A stretch of DNA of 64,000 bases from Ophioderma brevispina (lineage: Eukaryota > Echinodermata > Ophiuroidea > Amphilepidida > Ophiodermatidae): the NCBI GenBank assembly GCA_023653785.1, contig JAMKCH010049098.1, positions 1-64,000 of the forward strand, written 5' to 3'. The notes beneath the pieces are model-generated. The model did no database searches and was not told where the DNA came from. It saw only the letters and a list, made by a program, of their open reading frames with translations. The position numbers and the translations under genes were made by a program. Of the stretch, positions 56,313-64,000 are shown in pieces (position 1 is the stretch's first letter; the number at the start of each line of letters is the position of its first letter).

Positions 56313-57365
56313 GACTGCTGAGATGCTGATAGATACACAGGTAGTGCCCAGGGGGTTAAGGTAGCATTTTAGCTGCTAAACCAGTGAATTCTAGATGCCC
56401 AAAAATGGTGAGTTAATACTTCATCGGCAGACGTCTGCTGACGCTACTCTTTTGGACATGCCTTGCGCGCCAGATTGTAGAACATACCCATTGTGTAAAA
56501 AGCATGTTCAAAAGGCTAGCATCTGCAGGTATCCACCGACTAAGTATGAACCCACCTAAAGTGTTCCCTCAGTAGCAGCAAAAATCAGAAAAAAAGCAAC
56601 CAATGTGAAAATATCACACTGTACAGTAGTCTGCGTAGAATTGCCAAAGTGTGTTATTCTTACTTGTAGCAAATGAAAGTTGAAATCCAAATGAAATTTA
56701 ATATACCATGTATGATCTTTACAATACACAATCTCATCTCCGCGTATCTTGTTATATAAAAGAAGGAAGGGACACTTCAACATTGACTCGAATCAATTAG
56801 ACAGGAATTGGCCTTTATCGTAAGCCCTTGTGAAATGTCACAGAGACGCAATTGATTTGATGGTGTAATAAGACAGAATCCATATTTGAAGATGATGGCA
56901 CTAGGTGCGCACAGTCGCATATTCTATATGCCACCTTATATCATTTTTACCAGTCAGGCAATGTATAGGGTGTTTCAAAATATCCAAAGTTTAATTCTAG
57001 GGAATTGAAAATTGAACACAATTTGGTCAAAATGAATAACATGCCTTGCATACTACCCTGGGCTAGATATTTTGTATGGTGAAGGACCAATATGATTGTC
57101 TGTTAAGCCGTTTCCTGGTTTATTTCTTGGGCTTTTGTTTGGTATTTCACAAAACTGCTTCACCCCAAGAAATTTCAGGGATACCAGTTTTCAGGATTTA
57201 ACCTGAATTCATATTTTCTTAGTCCAAATGTCCACATTTTTATTTCTTTTCAGCTTGTTTTGGAGCATTTTAGCTTTTTCACCAGTTTCAGGTTTTTTTT
57301 CTTGGTAATGAATGGCATCATTAAACTTTGAATTTGCAAGAATTGTAATAATTTATATAAGTCAC

Positions 57366-57599
57366 CAGGGCCGTATGCAGGATTTATTATTTTTTTTGTG
57401 GGGGGGGGGGTCTTCTAAAAAGTGGACCTTTTTTGGTAAAAGTAGACTTAACCCCCTAAAATGGTCCTTTTTTGACATTTGAAAATCTCATCACTAAAAA
57501 GGGACTTTCTTGTCAAAATTTCTCCAAATTTTGGAACTTTTTATGCAAAAATTCACAAAAAAGTGGACCTTTTGCCCCCCCCCCATGCGTACGGGCCTG
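57366..57599. mobile_element. G-run-rich hAT-like MITE, copy 2
   Basis: The TIRs are CAGGGCCGTATGC on the left and the inverse of CAGGCCCGTACGC on the right. The flanks carry a perfect 8-bp duplication, TAAGTCAC (57358-57365 and 57600-57607). CAGGG ends and 8-bp duplications are known hAT features. The interior has AAAAAGTGGACCTTTT modules and homopolymers (G10, C9). It has no transposase. Confidence 0.85.
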
Positions 57600-57705
57600 T
57601 AAGTCACTGTTGAGAAAGTGTATTCATACTTGAATGTATGGGTAGTTACAGAACTCTTGGAAAAGAGAAGGTAGGAAAGTTCTTCAGGCTTACTTCACTG
57701 CTTTA

Positions 57706-57931
57706 CTATAGATGAGGTGACATGTGACGTCAACTCCGGGCAACGAACAAAGCACTGCCCGGCAGTATGCGTGAGCACATGCAGGGCTTGTGCTTTTAAA
57801 ATTTGCGCTCAATCAGGCATGATAAGGCTATTGAATGCTGTAACTGTATGGGCATATTATTCGCACCTCTAACATGTCAGTAGACCAGGTGCTAACTTGT
57901 GTTTGTAAACATTGATGTCAACTCATCTATA
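57706..57931. mobile_element. TA-flanked MITE with CRE in its arm
   Basis: TATAGATGAGGTGACATGTG on the left matches the inverse of the right end, TATAGATGAGTTGACATCAA. A perfect CRE, TGACGTCA, is at 57725-57732. About 225 bp, TA at each border, no coding capacity. Confidence 0.65.
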
Positions 57932-57933
57932 GG

Positions 57934-58163
57934 CTGCACCTTTTTCCTTTCAACATATATACTTTGAAGGTGTGCCGTAATGGGTGAGAAAATTCCTTGT
58001 GGATGCATGGGCCGGAATGGCCCTTCATCCACGAGGAATTTTCTCGCCCATTATATTTAAACATTCATAGTATGTTGAAAGGAAAAAAAGGTCCATTCAT
58101 GTAGGAATAACCCTGGTTTAAACCTGGGTCTAAAGTTAGACTCCCTTTCAGAATACCTGCTAT
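57934..58163. mobile_element. Foldback element, copy 2 (5'-truncated)
   Basis: TTTCAACATA, CTTTGAAGGTGTGCCGTAAT, GAGAAAATTCCTTGTGGATG and the inverted AGGAATTTTCTCGCCCATTA, AGTATGTTGAAAGG, AACCCTGGTTTAAACCTGGG and AGACTCCCTTTCAGAATACC match 32653-32922. The outermost left part is missing, apparently cut at the border with the preceding MITE. Confidence 0.75.
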
Positions 58164-58275
58164 AGAGTTTTTGTTGTGAAAAAGAGCTAACATTTGCCTG
58201 TAATATCTGCATACGTCAATGGATTTAAACCAAACTTGAGTCAAAGGTGCAACATGGGATCCCTCATTGTTGATG

Positions 58276-58452
58276 AGATCAAAGGTCACATACCAAGGTA
58301 AAGGTGAAAATGTGAGGTCAAGTTATAAGATGTAAAATTGACCGGAATTGAAAAGTTGAAGTTCAATTGTAACCAAACTTGGTTTATGGATATTACTTGC
58401 AAACCCGAATTTGTTTATGAGGTCAAAGGTCACATGTCAACATCAAAGGTCA
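58276..58452. promoter_or_regulatory. Nuclear-receptor half-site cluster with a perfect DR1
   Basis: AGGTCAAAGGTCA at 58420-58432 is a perfect DR1 element (two AGGTCA, one-base spacer), the known site type for HNF4 and RXR partners. AGATCAAAGGTCA at 58276-58288 is a near match, and TCAAAGGTCA recurs at 58443-58452. The cluster may be an old minisatellite of GGTCAAAGGTCAC type rather than a working element. No gene is close. Confidence 0.35.
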
Positions 58453-58646
58453 TATGAGGCCTAGCATTCACAAACTGTGACAGTGGGTGACACTTGCAGG
58501 ACCGCGATATATTTAATTGCAAATTTAAGTTTTGTAAACTTAGAAATACCACTTCTGTATAGATACACTCCACACAAGTAATTCAAATTAAAATTGGTGC
58601 AAATTCATGTTGACTGATTTTGTTGCTTGGCACAACACTTTTTTAT

Positions 58647-58978
58647 TTAAAGGTCCATGGTCCGATTGCTATTAGCCTCGTCCCCAGGTACCCCAGATTT
58701 TACCAGAAGTGGTCACAATTTTGGAAAGCTACTATTATTCTCACGTAGGGCTAAATGATTTTTGGTTGGGATGTTATGAGCGAAAACATGTCCCATTTTG
58801 GTCAACCAATATTATTTTTACACAGTACTCTATGGGGATTACAAAATCATGTTTTTCGCTCTCTCTTCAAAATGGATTGAAATATCGGCGCAAAACTTTA
58901 CAGATGGGGTTTTTTGAGGTGAAGGCCATTCTATCAAGATGAAAAATTTATAGACTTAAATCGGGCCATCCCCTTTAA
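58647..58978. mobile_element. TTAA-flanked MITE, family T6, copy 1
   Basis: It starts TTAAAGGTCCATGGTCCGAT and ends CCATCCCCTTTAA, TTAA at both borders, 332 bp. The second, shortened copy is at 33506. No coding. 58979-59649 is unique sequence. Confidence 0.7.
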
Positions 58979-59649
58979 TAACCATATTACACAAACAAAA
59001 TGATCGGCCACCTTGAAAAGCTGTGAGCAAAATGTTACATATACCTTAGCCCTATTATAGTGTTGTCAGCATTGATGTGTCCCTGCTCTCTGGCGATGAT
59101 GGAAATCAGATGATTAATTTCAGTAATCTATTATCAAGTCAGTCCTGATGTGAATGGAACAGGAAGAAGTCGGAATCACATAGCTGCCTTTTGTAAAGTA
59201 ACCTTACTAAAAGAACAAACATGCCAAATCTTCAGTTCATGTTTTGTGAGCTGGTTTCTCAGATGATGAACAAGTTGCTCAAAGAACCCTCTCGAGAGCC
59301 TTTGACATCTTTGTTAGAATTAGTCCGATATTCACCTTACTGAGAATAGTAAGTACCTGGGTATATCACCCACAGCAGCTTTTTGTTTCTTGGAAGAAGC
59401 CATAGTGTCTATGCCATGGTCATTTTATACAGAACAGATGGGTTTTTCTCACTTGAGTGGAATGACGTCATATTCTTGTTTGAAATGCCTTTCTTCTGTA
59501 AATATGCCAAAAATATCCATGCCGGTGTTACATAACAAATAGGAATGACTGTGCTTTATGAGGTAATGCATGATAAAGCTGTTTCTCTTCTGTGAGACAA
59601 CTGGGGGATATTAACTCTTTGGGCCTGGGTGACACTGCCACAGACTCCA

Positions 59650-59988
59650 AATTTAAAAAATATTGTTACAAATTTTAAAGTTGTTACAAATTTTATTAAT
59701 TATTATTATTATTGTTAATAATTTCAAAATTATTGTTAATAATTTCAAAATTATTGTTAAAAAATTCAAAATTATTGTTAAAAATTTCAAAATTATTGTT
59801 AAAAATTTCAAAATTATTGTTAAAAATTTCAAAATTATTGTTAAAAATGTCAAAATTATTGTAAAAATTTCAAAATTATTGTTAATATTTTCAAAATTAT
59901 TGTTAATAATTTCAAAATTGTTTAAAATGTCAAAATTATTGTTAAAAGTTTCAAAATTATTGTTAAAAAATTCAAAATTATGCATTTT
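59650..59988. repeat. AT-rich minisatellite, about 21-22-bp unit
   Basis: The unit is AATTATTGTTAAAAATTTCA(A), repeated about 13 times with variants. Since the unit has few stops in either direction, long frames are open on both strands (59653-60046); they encode simple repeats and are not genes. Confidence 0.9.
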
Positions 59989-60009
59989 CATGATCATATT
60001 TGGAATGCA

Positions 60010-60155
60010 TGAAAAGTGCATTCAAATTGAGTCCCAACAAGCCTAGTCTTAGGTCAGTGTTTTGAGCCATCTTCAAAGTTGGTTGTTTGGGCCATCTTAA
60101 AAGTCACTGACTTATGTGTTATAACTTACACAGAATCTATCAGGTTTGCAAGGGT
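60010..60155. repeat. Dispersed repeat, second copy
   Basis: AACAAGCCTAGTCTTAGG, TCAGTGTTTTGAGCCATCTT and CACAGAATCTATCAGG match 13381-13515 with divergence and an internal partial duplication (GCCATCTTCAAAGTTGG / GCCATCTTAAAAGTCAC). Confidence 0.6.
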
Positions 60156-60394
60156 TAAGGGAATTTTCAGCCCCTTACTCCTTGGGCTTCAAACCGAAGG
60201 TTGGGTAAAAGGGCATAGGTCATTGCCGGGGTTGTATTCAGAGAATGCAGGACTGCCAAAAAATAACTTTTTTGCAGCTAAGTAAAAGTGCCCCTGACCC
60301 TCTAAGCCCCCACAAAAATAGCCCATTTTGATATTTTTGTTTTTTCTCTTTTTTTATTTTACTATTTAAATATGCGTGTTTCGAAAAAAAACCC

Positions 60395-60530
60395 CCCTCC
60401 CCCGATTTACCTGGAAGTAGTATCAATTTTGATATCAGATGAAAAGGCCTATTTTTCTCATTGTCCTGAATTTGAGCCCCATCAAATCCTTTCATCCATA
60501 TGTAAACAAAAAATGCTTGTTTTTTTTAAA
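60395..60530. mobile_element. T7 fragment
   Basis: CCCGATTTACCTGGAAGTAG, TTTTGATATCAGATGAAAAG and GAATTTGAGCCCCATCAAAT correspond to the left third of the 8053 copy, but the TTAA end is absent. The left join is at a C run. 60531-61282 is unique sequence. Confidence 0.65.
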
Positions 60531-61282
60531 ATCATTAGTTCTTATCATTAGAGCCTGGGGTGACCGCTTTGAAGTAAGGAGTAACCAGACTAGTAATGTT
60601 TGGACTGTTTGATGCCTTTGTGTCAATGCAAATTATACAAATATTGAAAAAAGGCACCTTTCACACTTATTTGGGTGGACCTTTTATTTCATTGGCATGC
60701 ATGCTTTGATTTATGAGTGTGTAGTGCAATCTCCATCAGTGACATAACATCATTTTTGCTACTGTATCCAAATCCCCAATAACCCAGATGATGTGTGAGT
60801 TGTAATACAAGCTCTCATACAGGTTTGATTAATAATAGATCGATTCTACAACATGTACACTGGCTGTTATCATGCACGTTCAATGCTTTAAATATGTCTG
60901 CCTCAAGCATTACCCACTGAATTAGCCTACTTCAGTCAATCGTAACACTTCTGTGGCAAGATTTCCAGATTTTTGCCGAATCGTCATGTTTTTATTAATG
61001 ACCTATTATAGGTTTGAGCATATTTTCAAATCGCGACTTCAAAATTAAGTCATGAAAAATACTCTTTTTTATAATTGCATTTGTTACATTCGGGAGATTT
61101 GAATTTTTCTTCCGTAGTCAAAACCACCGCTGCACTGGATTTATTTTTTCTGGAACTTGTGGAAATATTGATATAGTTTAAAGGAGTGCCCTATGATATT
61201 TTACCGCCTCCATCGTGTTAACCCAGTACGCCTATAGGGCCTAATTTCCAACAGTCTTAATCCTTGATTAAGTTTTCTCTGG

Positions 61283-61617
61283 TACACTGTAAAATGGTGT
61301 CTTGGCGTCATAGTAAGACATGTCTTGGCAATACACCTGTCTTCCGACAATAGATAAAGCAAAGACACCAACAACATAATCTAAGACACGAAGAAACGTC
61401 TTCCAGCCAACATGGTCCTCCCAATTGATGACAAAAGACACGTCTTACAACACCGACGTTCTTGCAAAAAACATGACTTGTGACTTAGTGACTTGCAGAT
61501 GACCGTGACATTTGAACATGTCTTGGCATTAGACATGACTATGTGTCTAGTAGATACATGTCTCAAAACTAATGACACATAAATGTCTTTATGCCAGTAC
61601 ACCATTTTTCCAGTGTA
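61283..61617. mobile_element. TA-flanked MITE with AGACATGTCT modules
   Basis: TACACTGTAAAATGGTGTCT on the left and the inverse of the right end (TACACTGGAAAAATGGTGTA) are TIRs with TA at each border. Both arms repeat AAGACATGTCTTGGC-like modules (near 61315, 61440, 61518). 335 bp; the minus-strand 85-codon frame in it is chance. Confidence 0.75.
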
Positions 61618-61668
61618 GTATTTAAAAAGTGTTTTCAAAAGTAGAATTTTGTATCCTTCAGCAAATCC

Positions 61669-62215
61669 TTAAGCAAATATTGGCACATTTTTGAAGAGCG
61701 CCCCCATTTTCCAAATTGATATTTTTTTTTGCACAGTTTTTACGTTGTAATTTGTCTAGGAAACTACACGTGCGAACGAGAATGCTAAAATTCGTATTTC
61801 TCACAAATAGCGATTTTGTAATAGAATTTGATGCCCAGATTGACTTACCGTCAAGAGCTGGAAATGCTACGTTTATGTCCGTCCATGATAAAAGTGCCAC
61901 CGTCGAAAATAACCTCTAACTTGACTTGCCCGAACTATTAAAGCAACTAATGGATGAGCGTAGACACGTACATGGCGCTATTTCCCCGGGCTATTTCAAC
62001 ATTGGAAGGCCATTTCCAGCCGCCGTTGTTGAATTCTTATCGGGGATCCCCGTACTAATTATTCTAGTAGCAAAATTCCTTCGTTTTGTGACACATTTTC
62101 GAGCTTAACCATTTACAGGTATAGTTTAAATACCAGTTTACCATGTAACCGTGTAGATCTCCAATTTTTTGAAAATTGGGGCGCCTTCAAAAAATGTTTG
62201 CTAAGATTGCTTTAA
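61669..62215. mobile_element. TTAA-flanked MITE, family T5, copy 2 (inverted)
   Basis: It starts TTAAGCAAATATTGGCACAT and ends GTTTGCTAAGATTGCTTTAA, TTAA at both borders, 547 bp. The interior (CCATGATAAAAGTGCCACCG, TATTTCAACATTGGAAGGCC) is in opposite orientation to 55180-55731. Short frames inside are not conserved between the copies. Confidence 0.85.
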
Positions 62216-62298
62216 AATAGTACTGAACTTCTGCGTTCTTTTGGCAAAACGCAAGTACTCAATTAATAATACATAAGTAATATTTGAGAAATTAAAAA

Positions 62299-62340
62299 TT
62301 TTTTATTTTTTTTATTTTTTTTATTTTTTTTATTTTTTTT
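62299..62340. repeat. T-rich microsatellite, T7-8A unit
   Basis: About five units of T7-8 followed by A. A second short tract of the same kind is at 63595-63624. Confidence 0.85.
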
Positions 62341-64000
62341 CACTAAAATTAAAAAAATCTTAGAGACAATTCTGTGGTATTTTAATTGGGAAATTGGTCA
62401 AAATTTCAACCCAACAGAGATCCAACCCCTAGGAATAGATTTGCATATAGCAAAGTAAACTTATTTTAATCAGCATAACCGGACAAATGTGAAAAAGTTA
62501 CGATTGTGACCATGAGACGAATGCTCTTTTAGGGAAAAAAGATGGTATTCCGACTGATTTTGCCCATATGGGGTAACCCCTTTCCCACCCATCAGCAATC
62601 ACTTAAGAGTAGTTTTCCAGCACATAACATTATTACTATAAGTCTATGTCCGTTAGGTTATAAATAATGCCATTTAAGGTTTAAATTTCTGTACTTGCTT
62701 TATGACCCTTATAGGGTCTGTTTCAATGGCTTCCTTGAATATGCATGAGTATCGCACTTTTATTGTGGTATGATGGGTGGGGGGGTGGTAAGACATGGTT
62801 TATATAACCCCAAAGGTGATAGACGTGCAAACCTTGTTCATAACTTCAGCTTACATCTTATTCCAGCGTCCAGCATTTCCAAGGATACTTTTGATGCATG
62901 GGTCGGTATAACAACCCCGACATAGAGGGTGGGGTGGGTGTACAGTTATATTGTATATTGATTATTGGTATCTATTTACGAAGTCTTTAAAATCCTAGAG
63001 CCGGTAATTCTGGGTCTATATATGACCTGGGGTTCGTTCCTCTCCAAAGATTTGATCGCTTGAGTTGTGTCGCAAGTCATGCCAGCACACGCTAAGATTT
63101 CTATTAGTTGCGACTTACGTCTGTTTCCCAAACTCCTGCGTATAAGTCGTCTCAGCTGGTGAAACTCATCAAGAGTTACGAACATTATAAGACTATTGTA
63201 CTCCAAACATATCGATTAATCGATTGGGGTATTTGTGGGTGTAATGTATGCGAGTTTTGGCGTGAGAGTGTTTTTCGTATTGTTCTTTTCGCGTAGTGAA
63301 TATATGAAAATGTCAGTGGTACTTAATTGGACAGGCATTAATTCTCGGACGACCGGGCTATCAATAAAAAGATTATCAGTGTATTTAATTGGTATTCGTA
63401 CGAGCATAGCCTAGGTTTTTCTGTGACCGCTCTGTTAATTTAAACTTTTTCTTTTTCCTATTCTTATAATTATTTTAGACCACTCCTTTTTTGGTATATT
63501 GCTCCAAAGTGAAATATAAGTTGATGACGTTAAATTTTTAAAAAATTGAAGATTAATCGTTTTCTTTTTATAGAGTTGACAAACATAATTATATTATTTT
63601 TTTTATTTTTTTTATTTTTTTTACGTTTTTCTTTTTTTATTTAATTAAAAAGGTATTTGGTTCTGCGTCGTTTTGGGAAATTCTCAACATTGGGGCTCTT
63701 ACTTTTGTGTTTTCCTCGCTCAGTTTTTTATAAAATAGATCACATTTTCAACGTGATCTACCCAAAAAACCTTTGTATTCACCAAGTAGCCATAAATTGC
63801 TCCTTTTGACACACTCCTATATATGCAGAGTGTAGTATACAAAGTATATAGTTTTTAACGTCCTCCACTTTGGTTGAAGAAGGAGATAATGAAGAAAGAA
63901 GATGAGGAGGAGGATAAGAAGAATAAGATCTAATTATTAAGAAGACGAAGATCACAATTAAAAACAGGATTTTTAAAATCGATGCGCATGCGCCCGGAAA
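62341..64000. other. Unique sequence with a small hairpin and a GA tract
   Basis: TAGATCAC and GTGATCTA form an 8-bp hairpin at 63736-63760. A purine-rich GAAGAAGGAG/GATGAGGAGG tract spans about 63875-63950. The rest holds no repeat or exon I recognise; the short frames at 62976-63407 are unconvincing. Confidence 0.4.

Noticed and set aside
59653..60046. Overlapping 122- and 127-codon frames on opposite strands
   Set aside because: Both are translations of the 21-22-bp AT-rich minisatellite.

Overview
This is an AT-rich, gene-poor stretch of an animal nuclear genome. It has tRNA-derived SINEs, remains of a jockey/CR1-type LINE, many short non-autonomous DNA transposons, satellites, and no bacterial or viral gene organisation. 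The mix of elements looks like a marine invertebrate, perhaps a deuterostome (hemichordate, echinoderm or lancelet); that placement is inference. I found no host protein-coding gene I can support. Almost every open reading frame lies in a repeat or is short and unrecognisable. Three short reading frames are listed only as weak exon candidates.

The main theme is mobile DNA. At least nine families of 290-550 bp elements are flanked by TTAA, and their ends all begin TTAAAG. I call them T1-T9: T1 TTAAAGGCACTATCAGTGAT, T2 TTAAAGGCTGACTCAGAGAT, T3 TTAAAGTGCAACGAGAGATT, T4 TTAAAGAGACACTGGCACAT, T5 TTAAAGCAATATTAGCACAT, T6 TTAAAGGTCCATGG, T7 TTAAAGGTGCGTGTTCCGAT, T8 TTAAAGAGACAGGAG, T9 TTAAAGGTGCATTTCATGAT. 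No transposase is present. Alongside them are TA-flanked hairpin elements (1377-1590, 55753-55944, 57706-57931, 61283-61617), G-run-rich elements with hAT-like 8-bp target duplications (23026-23305, 38093-38473, 43683-43952, 51079-51379, 57366-57599), and SINEs near 1.8, 9.6, 9.8 and 14.5 kb.

Layout. 0-5 kb: a kappaB/AP-1 site cluster, two TIR elements, a SINE, and a poly(T)-punctuated 534-bp tandem repeat ending in an inverted repeat. 5-16 kb: a 348-bp hairpin element, a tandem duplication whose one copy is interrupted by T7, SINEs and several MITEs. 17-18.9 kb: a ~100-bp satellite. 19-26 kb: mostly unique sequence with T1, T2, T3, a hAT-like MITE and a perfect 36-bp palindrome. 26.8-27.7 kb: a 31-bp minisatellite. 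28-36 kb: mostly unique sequence with T1, T6 and other TIR elements. 36.85-42.92 kb: a direct tandem duplication of about 3.03 kb, each unit carrying the same broken LINE split by the same hAT-like insertion. 43.7-48.6 kb: a dense MITE nest with a polyadenylated local retrocopy (45.7-46.3 kb) and a promoter-like segment (46.77-47.4 kb). 48.8-54.9 kb: a domain in which the + strand is strongly enriched in A and C. 55-64 kb: further MITEs, minisatellites and unique sequence.

The most interesting observations are: (1) the retrocopy of a local non-coding sequence into a T2 element, with a 23-nt poly(T) and an identical 73-bp target duplication; (2) the swarm of TTAA families with common TTAAAG ends, two of which share one TTAA; (3) the strand-skewed domain with a possible signal-peptide exon at its right end; (4) several internal empty sites that date insertions. 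The satellite and the LINE duplication contain many single-base indels, so parts of the assembly there may be uncorrected long-read sequence.
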